Shown here piece after piece: positions 1-10,152 of a DNA stretch of 20,472 nt. Each line of letters starts with the position of its first letter. The stretch's first letter is position 1. The DNA is from Ophiothrix spiculata (Eukaryota > Echinodermata > Ophiuroidea > Amphilepidida > Ophiotrichidae), in the NCBI GenBank assembly GCA_000969725.1, contig JXSR01S002903.1; one strand, 5' to 3'. Under the pieces are notes generated by a model. That model saw only the letters and a list, made by a program, of their open reading frames with translations. It was not told the origin of the DNA and did no database searches. The position numbers and the translations under genes are program-made.

Positions 1-327
1 CTACAAAATGTTTAACACAAAGAGTTTTTTGCTATTGATTATATTTTTGACATGTGACTTGCCGCTACGACATCTGGAAGCAACAAGTTTCAGCAAAAAA
101 TGATGAAGAAAGCAACAAAGCTTTAAAAAACTACATGAGTATGAACTAGCATAAGCCAATGTTTGTGGAATATATCACAGTGCTGGTTTGGTTACCATGC
201 GCTTCGGAAACTCCCAAATTTTCTGAACATCTAGGCCATATAGTTGTTTGTTGCACATTACACTCGAGGTCATGTATTCCAGAGTAATACAAATGCCGGT
301 CCAAGTATAATATGAAATTGTTAGTAA

Positions 328-583
328 GGGACCATTCACAAACACTTGTTGGGGGGGGGGCTGATGCAAAAAGGGGGGCCCTTAAAATTTTTCACCCTTG
401 AAAAAAATTACCTCAAATTTTCCGGTTATAATTGAGTTTACATGCTTTTCTTTGGGGTTGAACTCTAATTTTGTCGCAAAACAGGGTGCCCTTAAAATTT
501 TTCGAGGTCGAAAAGGGGGCCCCGAAAATTTTCTGCAATTTTTTTTTGCATCGGGTCCCCTATGAGTGTTCGTAGATGGTCTC
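328..583. mobile_element. PIF/Harbinger-like MITE, TAA target duplication
   Basis: Ends are inverted: GGGACCATTCACAAACACTT at left, and GAGACCATCTACGAACACTC on the reverse strand at right, each running on through a G tract to GATGCAAAAA. TAA flanks both sides (325-327 and 584-586). Two G/C-tract motifs inside (ggggggcccttaaaattttt and gggtgcccttaaaattttt) look like an internal duplication. TWA duplications with GG-starting ends fit non-autonomous PIF/Harbinger elements. There is no coding capacity. Confidence 0.7.
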
Positions 584-874
584 TAAATGGACTGTTCTTT
601 CAATATGCAGGTAGATCGAAAGAGTAGGTTTGATCCTTTTTCTATTTTCTCACCTTCACTTTCATTTTGACTGAAACTGTGACAGTTCTTTCAGTAGAGG
701 TATTCTAACGAGTCTGGTAGTCCCAAGGCTGAAGTCCGTTTTCATTTTCTGTTTTTGTTACTTAATGCGACACTTTTGTACCGTACCTCTGTTGATTTCT
801 GTACAATAATTTATTTCTTTGTTTTTGCTAGTCTAGCCATTTTATTGTGTCTCTGTGGTCTGTATATTTATAAC
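584..874. other. No gene or repeat recognised
   Basis: AT-rich sequence between two MITEs. I see no convincing exon, RNA gene or inverted repeat on either strand. Confidence 0.5.
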
Positions 875-1179
875 GGGCTGTTCCATTTTAAAACCATATC
901 CTGTTAAAATTTCGGACTTAATGTACAATCCATTCCAGTTGAAATTCGTAGAACTTTTGAATTATCGAAAAATTAGATTGCAAGCTGATTTTTATTAAAT
1001 ACTTAATTCTTCTAAATATTTTGCCATTTAAAAATGTTAAGGATGTGTCATTTGTAATGAATTGAAAACTACGGGGGGAAAATCACTCGCAAAGTAAATT
1101 TTATGATTCTGGAAAATTTTGTTAGAATTTCTAAAACTTTGTCAGAGGAGTTACTATAATTTTGTAAATGGAATAGCCC
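875..1179. mobile_element. MITE with GGGCTRTTCC ends
   Basis: Left end GGGCTGTTCCATTTTAAAAC is matched by GGGCTATTCCATTTACAAAA on the reverse strand at the right end, 305 bp apart. The interior is AT-rich and non-coding. I could not find a target duplication, so the superfamily is left open. I believe 'gggctgttcca' ends recur in marine invertebrate genomes, from memory only. Confidence 0.65.
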
Positions 1180-1277
1180 AATAGAAGAAAGTGTGCTGTT
1201 TATTACCATAGTTGATTTATAACGTATTGATTAAGAATAATTTAACATAATCTGGTGTGTGGGTAGAACTTTACTTA

Positions 1278-1590
1278 GGCCTAAAAAAAAATTGTTTGTT
1301 TGCACTCCGTGACCAACCCTAAAAATGTAAAAAACTTGGGTCAGGATTTTTTTCTTCATATAATATTCATCATTTTCAAGGAAAATGTAAAATTTAGCAG
1401 TAGAAAGTTTCACGTTTAGTGTTTGAAATACGTGTTGATTAAGCCCTTCACTGCTTAGTATTCGCAATAAAATCCTGGGAATGACATGACAAATTACAAT
1501 TTATGTGAGAAAAAAAGAAAACGATTGACCAACCGACCCAAAATTTTATTTTTTACACCAGAGGGCAAACAAACAAAAAAAATTTAGGCC
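1278..1590. mobile_element. PIF/Harbinger-like MITE, TTA target duplication
   Basis: Ends are GGCCTAAAAAAAAATTGTTT and, on the reverse strand, GGCCTAAATTTTTTTTGTTT, both continuing GTTTGC. A second matched block, TGTAAAAAA...TTGGGTC, lies further in. TTA stands on both sides (1275-1277 and 1591-1593). Ends starting GGCC with a TTA duplication fit PIF/Harbinger. The reading frame through the middle has no recognisable protein. Confidence 0.7.
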
Positions 1591-1646
1591 TTATATCTGT
1601 GACAATTGGTAGCTCTAGTTGACACTAGATAGCGAACAATCTTTCA

Positions 1647-1775
1647 TTTTCAAACAAAGTAAATCGATTTAATACAGATTTTAAAAGACAAATAGCATAC
1701 ACTTTTAAAAGCCTACCCAAATAGGGTTTGTTTTGAAGAGCTTTGATTGCTTGAACCTTCTACTTTGTTTGAAAA
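1647..1775. repeat. 15-bp perfect inverted repeat
   Basis: TTTTCAAACAAAGTA at 1647-1661 is repeated exactly inverted at 1761-1775. The spacing of about 100 bp suggests a small, worn MITE. No target duplication is seen. Confidence 0.45.
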
Positions 1776-2042
1776 ACCTGAATTAATATGATTATCGCTT
1801 CTCTTCAATCTTTCAGCATACTTGTACAAAGAAAGTCAAACTTCTAAATTATTAATGATTATATTTATGTTATGATTTTGCAAGAGCAATTTTGGTACCT
1901 GAAGGTCCAGGAGGCAAAGTGTTATTCTGGTTCTATTCCTTTCATCAACTGTCTTACGAGAATTTGTCTTGCTTAGTTGGGTGACAAATAGAAATGGAAC
2001 GTACACTTGGTGACTGGATGGGACGTATTATATATGCTTAAA

Positions 2043-2217
2043 AGGTGTTCATACTAGTTTTGTTATGCAGTAATCCTGTTTTCTAGACAAAAACGGATAT
2101 TTTTAAACAAAAGTCAAGCCATGAACAGGCTTTAAAAGCTTTGTTGTCTAGAGAAAAACAAATTGGGTTATGTTGTAGGTTTGCACATGGACAACAACAC
2201 TAGTATGAATGACACCT
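2043..2217. mobile_element. Small MITE with AGGTGT...TCATACTAGT ends
   Basis: Left AGGTGTTCATACTAGTTTTG pairs with AGGTGTCATTCATACTAGTG on the reverse strand at the right, and inner blocks TTTTCTAGACAA and TTTCTCTAGACAA also pair. Length is 175 bp, non-coding. The superfamily is not assigned. Confidence 0.6.
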
Positions 2218-2560
2218 ATACCCCTTTCAGACACACAAAAAGTAGTCATCGAGTTCATTTTAAATTTCAAACCTCAGATTAGAAGAAAGTAACTCGATTT
2301 ATGACCGTTCACTCACGCTATGATGTTCAAGTCGAATTGAAATGAACTCTACTTGTAATTTGCGGAAATGATGTACGCTCCAGGTTAATGCGCTGTGGAA
2401 GTAAACACAAATTCAACTCGACTTATAAGGACAGGTATTCACACTTACGGAAAGTTGTCGTTAGTCGTGTGCATCGGCTTACTAATGCGACTTACCTTGC
2501 CTTTTAGCGAGTTAAAAATCCGATCTAAGAAGACTTTGGGAAAGACGATATGACTAGAAT
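2218..2560. repeat. Degenerate repeated tract with ACTCGAY and TTCACWC motifs
   Basis: Related short blocks recur: taactcgatttatgaccgtt then tcactcacg near 2290-2320, and caactcgacttataagg then attcacacttacgg near 2417-2450. Inverted relatives occur near 2250 and 2337 (gagttcattttaaatt and attgaaatgaactc). It looks like an old transposon, but boundaries cannot be set. Confidence 0.3.
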
Positions 2561-2705
2561 ATGTCTAAAGGCTATTTTTTTGTTAAGTCTGAATGGGGTA
2601 TTAGATAGCAGTATTGATATAACTATGAAAATGGACTTGGAGTGGTAATTGTAATTATGAATGTGCAGCTTTGTAATAGTGATTGTTTACGTATGAGGTG
2701 TTGTA

Positions 2706-2840
2706 ACTATAGACCAAACAATAATGTATTGGACAATTTTAACAGAAATGCAGAGTTCAGGGCCCCATTGTTTGTAAATGCAATCCCTACCATGGATTTT
2801 TGTTTAAATTGTCCAATAATTTTTTATTTTGCCTATAGAC
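2706..2840. mobile_element. Small MITE with CTATAGAC and ATTGGACAATTT arms
   Basis: ATTGGACAATTT at 2728-2739 is inverted at 2806-2817, and outer blocks ACTATAGACC and GTCTATAGGC also pair, giving a 135-bp element. The reading frame across it on the plus strand is a by-product. Confidence 0.5.
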
Positions 2841-2933
2841 CCTATGCAATGGGACGTCATGAATCAAGCATGTTTTAATTCTCCACATCTGGGAAAAGTG
2901 CTAAATGTGATGTCACCTATCTTTTATGTGCAG

Positions 2934-3018
2934 TGTGATATTGGTTGCATTCAATGTTCAACAGACAATGAATGATGTACCAGATGATTTAATAGAGGAC
3001 AAACCAATCGGACCATAG
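2934..3018 (+). CDS. Possible terminal exon of an unrecognised gene
   Basis: A good acceptor (cacctatcttttatgtgcag) is followed by one base and then 27 codons reading VILVAFNVQQTMNDVPDDLI then EDKPIGP and TAG at 3016-3018. The peptide starts hydrophobic and ends acidic, as the C-terminus of a small membrane protein might. I do not recognise the family and found no partner exon that I trust upstream; a weak candidate near 1885-1985 has two equally plausible frames. If real, the gene would be convergent with the channel gene. This could be chance. Confidence 0.35.
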
Positions 3019-3118
3019 TGAGTCAGCAAGGCCTTCATTTGCGTGCCCCAGACACATTTGCTCATGATATATGATCTGACTTGTTTGCTCATATTAAGAG
3101 TGAATGGCACTTTTAATG

Positions 3119-3256
3119 CTTGGATATTGGTTAAGTCAATGTTAACGTCATTAATGCTAATGAAAATAGTTAAAACCTACTCACAGCAAATAAATTGTTC
3201 ACTTACGTGAGCTTTCATTATTGTTAATACTAATATCTATTCAACCAATATCCAAG
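3119..3256. mobile_element. Small MITE with CTTGGATATTGG ends
   Basis: CTTGGATATTGGTTAA at left is matched by CTTGGATATTGGTTGA on the reverse strand at right; the outer 12 bp are perfect. Length is 138 bp, AT-rich, no coding capacity. Confidence 0.65.
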
Positions 3257-3447
3257 TATTGTGAGCAGTGATTTCCCTCCGTTTTAGAGAAAATGTTGGT
3301 GAATATCACGATTGAATGTCTTTCCGGTGAGCGAATGTCTTTGGATGCGAAGCCAAACTTACCGCCAGCTGGTCCATTCCAAGCGCTGGTCAGATCTGTT
3401 CCTTGTTGTGTTGGTTGATTCAAGTCGGTTAATTGCATAGAGTTCAT

Positions 3448-3880
3448 GAAATTGTCATTTCAGAGTCTTTAAACTTTGTTTCATGTGGTTGCTTTGTTAT
3501 AATGACAGGCACTAGTTACAAGGATACAGCGTTTAGTCAGTGCTTGCTTGGGGAAACTTTAAGGAGCTCATGTTTAATGATTCTGAAAAGACTCGCCTAA
3601 GAAAGTGTATTTTTTCTTTGTTTTTTTTAGAACTGTAATTAAGAGATGTCAGAATAGCTATGTGCCTTTGTAAAGAGAATGATTGTACAATGTGTAGAGT
3701 TTGTAGAGTTCTAACAGAAGTATCTATCTATATTATGAGATATGAATGACACCGACTATAATAGGTCAGAATCCTTGTTCGGACTGGTACAAGTTTACTG
3801 CCCAAGTTGTAAAAGCAAATTTAGTCTTGCCCAATGACATAAATGTCGTGCATAGTATAGCAATCTGCTGATTTAGAGAG
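3448..3880. other. No gene recognised
   Basis: AT-rich sequence with no convincing exon, inverted repeat or RNA gene on either strand. Confidence 0.45.
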
Positions 3881-3886
3881 CAATTC

Positions 3887-4051
3887 CAGGCATGAGATTT
3901 TCCAGCTTTTCAGCTGGTTCGAGGTTTTTTTGTGTCAAAATTTCCGCAATTTTATTTAATTTCAGCCTATTTTGAGGCATTTTTTACCAATTTCACATTC
4001 TTTTCCACCAGTGTTTCCAGCTTTTTTCAGGAAGATGCAATCTCGTGCCTG
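3887..4051. mobile_element. MITE with CAGGCATGAGA ends and 6-bp target duplication (copy 1)
   Basis: Left CAGGCATGAGATTTTC pairs with CAGGCACGAGATTGCA on the reverse strand. CAATTC (3881-3886) and CAATAC (4052-4057) are the near-identical flanks. A second copy at 11951-12082 has the same ends and a perfect 6-bp duplication, which supports both. The superfamily is uncertain. Confidence 0.7.
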
Positions 4052-4353
4052 CAATACAGATTCAGAACTAATTCATAGAAAACAAGGTTAGAATTTTGTG
4101 TTATGAGGGTCTATTAAGATTCCCATTGATGTGAGATAACATGAGTCTTTGGGCTCTTGTGTTAAATACTCGACAATACACAAAGATCTAGAACTAGATT
4201 CTTTTGTCTGAGTCTTTGCATGATTGAACTTTTGGATTTGCACCAATATTCTAACCCTCGGATATCGGTTAGTGAAACTGACATTGTTCTGGAGTGGAAT
4301 CTGGATGAACAGTCAAATATTGTTTTCAAGCTGATACTAGTTGTAATTGGGAT

Positions 4354-4573
4354 CAGTGTTTCCCTCTTTAAGGTTTTTGGGCTTGCATCAATTTGGCCAA
4401 TTTTGATGAAGCCCGAAGAGATGCTTGCGCCAAAATTACGAGCTGATGCTGAAAATTGGCCAACAAACAAACAAAAAATAAAAACACTCTCACACATTTT
4501 CAGAAACATGCTGCACCAAATTTTTCTGGTCCCTGCGTCAATTGCGTGCCATACGGCCTTAGCAGGAACACTG
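4354..4573. mobile_element. hAT-like MITE with CAGTGTTYCC ends (copy 1)
   Basis: Left CAGTGTTTCCCTCTTTAAGG pairs with CAGTGTTCCTGCTAAGGCCG on the reverse strand. The 8-bp flanks attgggat and actgagat agree at six of eight positions. CAGTG ends with an 8-bp duplication fit hAT. A relative lies at 12140-12366. Reading frames of about 150 codons cross this region on both strands; neither has recognisable motifs, so I do not call a gene. Confidence 0.6.
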
Positions 4574-4579
4574 ACTGAG

Positions 4580-5032
4580 ATTACAAGATTTAAAAACCCT
4601 GGTAGGTCATTCTTGAGCACATGGTTGTTTAATAAAGTTGCATTTTGTAATTTCAGTATTATTGTGTAACGTAATATTTTGCTAAAACACTGCCTCTATG
4701 TAATGAAATCTTGAATTTTCGAATTGAATTGTTGTCTATTTAGTTTCCATAGCTGAAAATATGGGACATCCACAAAATAACCCCTTTAAACCAGCCCTTC
4801 CCCTAAAAATAAAATGTGCCAAAGAAATTTCAATGTAAGCTAATAAGGAAGCTTTACAAGTTTGCAAACCCAGCATTTGTGCCATGCCAACATTTATTCA
4901 TTTGAAAACCACTTTTCTATAAATGGCAATGGATCCCTTTTGTATAATGTGCCATTCTCATTACTGTAATGTACAACCATGTTTGTTTTGCACTCCCAAA
5001 TTCAACATCGGGAATATTCATGGATTTTTATA
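4580..5032. other. No gene recognised
   Basis: AT-rich non-coding sequence with UTR-like composition; no splice-bounded frame or repeat seen. Confidence 0.45.
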
Positions 5033-5404
5033 GGGGAAATGGGATACGTCGCCATCTTGTGTCGCTCATGGAGCAGAGTTATTGTACCTCCTGATATATT
5101 CGGAGTCTGACCCGATATCCAAGCAGATCGCGTAAATTTTCACTTGACGCATATGCAGCATGTGCATTTTGTTTCACGCGCAAACCGTGTCTGCGTTTCA
5201 AGTAGCATGTATTGCGACTTGCTCTGATCAAAGTACGCCAATTTTCCCGCTTATCCATTGAAGACTCTCGAAGTGAGGGCGGCAGAGCCATTAAATGCTG
5301 GAGGTACAATAACTCGCCCTCCATAAGCGACAATCCAAGATGGCTGCCATCCCATAGGATTTACATGGCGGTGAAATCGAAATAGCGTCGAGTACGGATT
5401 CCCC
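5033..5404. mobile_element. Fold-back element or MITE with long arms and GC-richer core
   Basis: Arms 5038-5091 and 5300-5355 are inverted copies: gccatcttg...tgtcgctcatgg...gagttattgtacctcc at left, and gccatcttgg..ttgtcgcttatgg..gcgagttattgtacctcc on the reverse strand at right. The outer GGGGAA (5033-5038) and TTCCCC (5399-5404) may be the true ends. The core is richer in CpG than its surroundings. On the minus strand an 84-codon frame (5333-5079) runs across core and arms, including RESSMDKRENWRTLIRASRN. I do not recognise it, and a frame that runs into both repeat arms is probably incidental. Confidence 0.6.
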
Positions 5405-6692
5405 TTTGGAATATTACATCTGCCCAAAATGAAAAGATAACTGACTTGGTTTTAATGTTAGACCATAAATGTTCAGTTAGTTCTTGTTGCGTAATTCTCA
5501 TTTTTCACATTGCAACTGGTCTGGACAGTTCTGTCATCGCTGTTTCTCATTGAAAACTTTCCTGAAGTGTGCAATTCTAATTCATTTCATTTTAAATTCA
5601 GTGTTTATAACTAATGAAAATGCATTTTTTCTATTAAGAATTTGTCAGCTCATACGTACACTATTTTTCAGTTAATGACCGATATATTTTGAATTGCCGT
5701 TTAAAAAATTTGAAAGAAATAATATATTTATTCTGAATTCCCGAAAGTAATTTTGAATTAATTGAAATATCTAAGAATCAGTTTTATGTTACTGTTCAGT
5801 GAAGACTCGCCCCTGAAAAATCACACATTGACAATTATTTAATAATCTTGAAATTTTGAATTTCTAAACAAGTTTTATTTTACTATTCAACCAAATAAAA
5901 AAAAATGAATTTGCACATGTTGGCGACATTTTATTTTTGAAATCAAATTTCTCAAAGCAGACTGCCGACTTAGTTTGCTGAATTATGTCAAAGATGTAAA
6001 TTTAAGCTATAGTTACAATTATTACCCTTGCGACTGGTCATGTATTTGCAAATGGCATGTTGCCGATTAATTAACCATTTTATATAATTTTGTAAGGATC
6101 TATGGACGCAAGCTTCTTAAACAGCTGTTTTTAGAAGTTGTGGCAACATGGTCAAGTAATTGTCAGTACTGAGATCGTACCTGGCCGTTAAAGTATTGTA
6201 TCCATAGCTTTAATAATCCCTTTGTCAAAATAAATTAATTGCAATTCTTCACCATCCTGGTGCCATTTTGTTATTTCGTCTCATAACTTGGTTTAAGGAC
6301 TTTGATTCTGTAATAGACTGTGTACAAATAGTTTGACCTTGATGGTGTTTGGGTATGATGATAAGCATCTAGAAAGTTTAGTGATGTCGACTTTTTTTAT
6401 ATTTGTCTAAATGGGTTAGCATTGGACTTTGATCTGACTATGAGAAAAGGTTTAGTCTGTAGATAATGACACAAGATTGTATCCGTCTTTTCTATAGCTT
6501 GATTTAACATCATTCCTAGAAGTACAAGTTCAATGAGAATTCCAAATTGGTTATACAATACTAGTGAACTTGTGTTGCTATGTTGTGTAAATGCCATTCC
6601 CAATTATCAAGCCAGAGAAAAGACTGCAACCTTGTGTTCTTTATAACTTGTAAATGAAGAGTATAGTCAACTGTAATGTACATAACAATAGT
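5405..6692. other. No gene recognised
   Basis: About 1.3 kb of AT-rich sequence. Short reading frames have biased, low-complexity translations. No tRNA, inverted repeat or splice-bounded exon stands out. Confidence 0.45.
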
Positions 6693-6801
6693 TCTGTTTT
6701 CCAGAAAATTCTACAATAGATCTGTTTTTTCTAGAAAATTCTAAGGTCTGTTTTTTCAGGAAAATTCTAAAAAGTCTTTGTTTTTTCCAGAAAATTCAAA
6801 C
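6693..6801 (+). repeat. Four tandem 26-28-bp units, each with a splice-acceptor-like tract
   Basis: Units start at 6693, 6721, 6747 and 6775 with consensus tctgttttttccagaaaatt followed by ctaaa. Three of the four keep a pyrimidine run ending in AG (ccag, cagg, ccag); the second has ctag. Unit lengths are 28, 26, 28 and about 27. Confidence 0.8.
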
Positions 6802-7603
6802 CTAACAAAGGTAAAGATGTATATTGATATGAGATAGATTGCTAATGTTTTTTACGTTATGATGGATGAACGTGTTTGATAGTATTAAAACTTTTTTGTT
6901 TCTGTATTTCTTTGTTAATTTGTCACATTGTGTTAAAAAAGGGAGGCATCCGTAGATCTGTAAGTCTTGGAAACTCGCCATGTTTGCTATTATTATTTAT
7001 TGACTCAAAAAGTTGGACAGATAGTCCCAAAAGTATGAAAGAAAAGAAATTGTAAAATATAAAAAAAGCAATTTTGTAAATAGGAAAGGCATTTGAGAAG
7101 TTACGAATTATTGGCGAGTTTCTGATTCTGTAAACAGAATGTTTTTTGTGTGTACAATTTCACAAAAAGTGTCCCTTTAGATATCTATCATTGTGTACTG
7201 TAGTTCAACAACAAATTTTAAGGTATTCTAGATGGATACCTTGATTAAGAATGTGTATTGTAGTTTAATATATATGGTTTGGAAACAAAATGAATTTCAG
7301 TTTCCAACCAATCTCTCGTGTGAAAAATGGTGATAAATTAAAATGTGATGAATTTTATGTGCAGTTTTTTGCAGAAGAAAAGAAAGAAAAATACAACTTT
7401 TGGTTACTTAAAAATGACACTTGTTATTGTTTTATTAACTGGTACTGTTTTATTTTGTTCTTGTTACCGTCGCATATTGGAATAGCCATATATTTAATAA
7501 AATATAGATTCATTTTTTGTTTATTGCACATAATATTCTAGATAAGCAAGTGTTAAGGGATGCATCAAAATGAGCCTGAACTTGGAAAAATAAATTTAAC
7601 CTT
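6802..7603. other. No gene recognised
   Basis: AT-rich sequence. An 83-codon plus-strand frame at 7290-7541 has a K/F/Y/I-rich translation typical of AT-rich chance frames, with no start context or motif support. Confidence 0.45.
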
Positions 7604-7607
7604 TTAA

Positions 7608-7745
7608 CCCTTTCAATCTGATAGACCGACTGAGTGTTTCCAAAGGAGCTTACGAGAGAACGCTCAGGCGTTCCGATTTGTATTAAGTGTAAATTAATTC
7701 AGTATGGGCGATGTACACCTATATTGCAATTCAGGATTGAAAGGG
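7608..7745. mobile_element. piggyBac-like MITE flanked by TTAA
   Basis: TTAA at 7604-7607 and 7746-7749 flank ends CCCTTTCAATC and, on the reverse strand, CCCTTTCAATC, perfectly inverted over 11 bp. TTAA target sites with CCC-starting ends are the established piggyBac signature. At 138 bp it cannot encode a transposase. Confidence 0.75.
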
Positions 7746-8085
7746 TTAAGGTAAAATTTATTTTTAAATAATGCTTTTTAAAGCGTTATTTAAATTTTGG
7801 GATACCTCAAGATAGATTTTTGACCCTTAAGTTGCTTTTTATGTGGAATATATCCACAAAAAAGGCTAAATAAAGTCATTTCAGGTGTTCTCTTGACACC
7901 ACAATCATGCTCAGTATGCAAATCCGCTTCCAGAAACATATACCGGTACTTTTATTTGGATTTAATTATCCCGTGCTGAGTTACAGAGCAAAAAACATTT
8001 CTGAAAACGAAGGGCTGAAAATAATGCTTTAAAAAGCAATCTGTTCAGAAAGTTGATTCCATTCACGAGCCACTAGGTGAGTTAA

Positions 8086-8550
8086 GGCTGGGGTAGACCT
8101 TCAAATGGCATAAACAATTTTTGTACTCTTAACTTTCAAACTAATAGTAATTGCATAAACTATATAAAAGTATACATTTTTAGAACCGGATTTTTGCATT
8201 TTTGTAGCAGTGGTGGGATTTTTTGCATTTTTTGACCTATTTTTGGCAATTTTTAAAAAAATAAGATAAAAATCAAACATTTGAGAAAACTGTTCCTAGA
8301 CATTGTTTCTAAATTCCAAAAAGCAAAAAAGTACACAATTTCACCAATGCAAATTTTAGTTACGCTTTTAAGAAATTTTGGGGCAAAAAATACGGTTTTG
8401 GGCATTTTTTGTCAAAATTGACATATCTGGTCAAAAACTAATATCATCGTCATGTTCAGGATAAAAATCCGCTTCTAAAAATGTATACTTTTATATTATA
8501 GTTTATGCAATTAGTTTGAAAGTTATGAAATTGGAAGGTCAACCCCAGCC
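8086..8550. mobile_element. MITE with about 110-bp terminal inverted repeats, flanked by TTAA
   Basis: Left arm 8086-8200 and right arm (about 8460-8550) are inverted copies: GGCTGGGGTAGACCTTC and GGCTGGGGTTGACCTTC at the tips. CTTTCAAACTAAT, TGCATAAACTATA and TAAAAGTATACATTTTTAGA follow in both. TTAA stands at 8082-8085 and 8551-8554. The target site is piggyBac-like, but the tips do not start CCC, so superfamily is less sure. The centre is T-rich and non-coding. Confidence 0.75.
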
Positions 8551-8554
8551 TTAA

Positions 8555-9325
8555 ATGTAATAATGAGGGACAGTATATTTTTCTGTCACATGAAATGAAC
8601 GATTTTTTAGCACTCCTACATAAAGTCCACCATCACTGAAGCTTACCATCACTATTTAAAACTACTTTTAGATTGGTTACTTGTTGAAATGTGACCGTCC
8701 ATCCCAAACCAACCATAAATGCCACCTCTTTGTCATTTTCACTTTTTTTAAAAAATATTTGCATGCTTTAAGGATTAAAATGACACCTTAATGAACTTCA
8801 CACGATTTTCTGAAGTCAAGTTATGGTCCGTCAAAGGTTGTTAGGGAGTTAAACGTATACCCTGTTACCTCGATCATAAGAAAATGTTACCTTGATCATA
8901 AGAACCCATTCAAATCCAGACATTGCAAACAGTTACTGTTTTGGAACACAAACTATGAAAGTACTTGCTGATCTGGTGAATAATACATAACAAGTTAACA
9001 GGAGGACCTTTGTAATTTTTCAGTACATCAGGTGAGATAAACACATTCAAAGATCAGTAAACCCTATATTTTCTATTGATTGTCTTAAAAATATGCAGAT
9101 TTATTTCGCATTTCCTATCATGTTCTTCAAATGAAACTTTTTCTGGCATTTACGGCTCTTATGGGCTGGACAGCCACAAATGTTTGTGCATTGCATTAAT
9201 TTTTACCCATGTCAATGAATTGGCAAGTCGGAGTCGTGTATTTAGGACAAATCTGTGTTTACGGAGTGTGAACTCCACTCTTCATTGACCGCGTACGCAT
9301 GGGCATGAAAATGACTAATGATGGG
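8555..9325. other. No gene recognised
   Basis: AT-rich sequence. A 70-codon plus-strand frame near 9076-9288 has no motif or splice support. Confidence 0.45.
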
Positions 9326-9328
9326 TTA

Positions 9329-9611
9329 GGCCAAAGAAAAAAAGAACTCTGTCTCAGCTTCCCGCGCGCATAGGGTTAAAAATTCGAATTTCACCGCATT
9401 TTTTTAGGTTTTCCAGGAGATTTTTTGGTTTTTAATTTTTTTCTTACATCGAGTGATAAAAAAAATAGAAAAAAATTTGCGGCCAAAAAAAAATAGTGAC
9501 CTAAAAACGTAATAAAAAAAGCCTTTTTGACTAAAAACCCCCCTAAAAAACAACGCGTAGCACTTAGGGTTTTTGGCCTAAGGAAGCTGAGACAGAGCTT
9601 TTTTTTTTGCC
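9329..9611. mobile_element. PIF/Harbinger-like MITE, TTA target duplication
   Basis: Left GGCCAAAGAAAAAAAGAACT and right (reverse strand) GGCAAAAAAAAAAGCTCT run into the same block CTCTGTCTCAGCTTCC. TTA flanks both sides (9326-9328 and 9612-9614). The GGCC-plus-A-run ends resemble the element at 1278-1590. The minus-strand K/F-rich frame inside is low complexity, not a gene. Confidence 0.7.
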
Positions 9612-9738
9612 TTACCAATCTACTATCTTGAACTTTTTAGGAACAATATTAAACGAATCACCATGGATAACTATAAAACAAAGAAATAATCATCTCAACA
9701 GTTCAGACTTATTTTGCTGAATTGCATTACAAATGTGT

Positions 9739-10152
9739 GTTGCTCTGGCAAAATGAACGGAAAGTCACGAATGAAGATTGTGAATAAATGGCTTCTATAG
9801 TAAAAAATATGGTGAAAAGGTCGAATTGCGTTTTTTGATATATAATGCATTCAGGCATAAGTGTTCAACTTTACCTTGATCAGTTGATGGTCAAATATGC
9901 CGGGAAGTGCAACTAATCACAAATTGATCACATTTTGCTATCATTTACGATAGTAATCAGTAATCTTAAAATTGATTTGCAGATAAATTTTAACACAAGA
10001 TTGTCAGTTTACTGCCTTGTATTTTTGAACTCTAAATGAAGAATGGAGAAAGAAAGAGTGACATATTATAATTGAAAGCTGAGATTATTGAGAATTAAGA
10101 TTTGAACTCAAATTTGAAATTTGCGACTTTCCGCTTATTTTGCCAGAGCACC
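9739..10152. mobile_element. MITE with TGCTCTGGCAAAATRARCGG ends
   Basis: TGCTCTGGCAAAATGAACGG then AAAGTC (9741-9766) is matched on the reverse strand by TGCTCTGGCAAAATAAGCGG then AAAGTC (10150-10125). The ends are 26 bp with two mismatches. Exact tips and target duplication are unclear. Confidence 0.7.

Noticed and set aside
51-149. Plus-strand frame reading TCRYDIWKQQVSAKNDEESN... to TAG, resembling a C-terminal exon
   Set aside because: An in-frame stop lies at 48-50 and there is no convincing acceptor before the best-looking residues; K/N/E-rich peptides arise easily in AT-rich DNA. Worth a transcript check but not called.
1885-1985. Candidate plus-strand exon after gattttgcaag, reading AILVPEGPGGKVLFWFYSFH
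   Set aside because: Another frame over the same bases looks equally coding (QEQFWYLKVQEAKCY), the donor is unclear, and it could not be joined by phase to 2934-3018 with confidence.
4162-4669. Overlapping frames of about 150 codons on both strands
   Set aside because: Neither has recognisable motifs, both cross the MITE at 4354-4573, and overlapping long frames on both strands suggest a composition effect.
9391-9618. Minus-strand 75-codon K/F/L-rich frame
   Set aside because: It lies within the Harbinger-like MITE and is low complexity.
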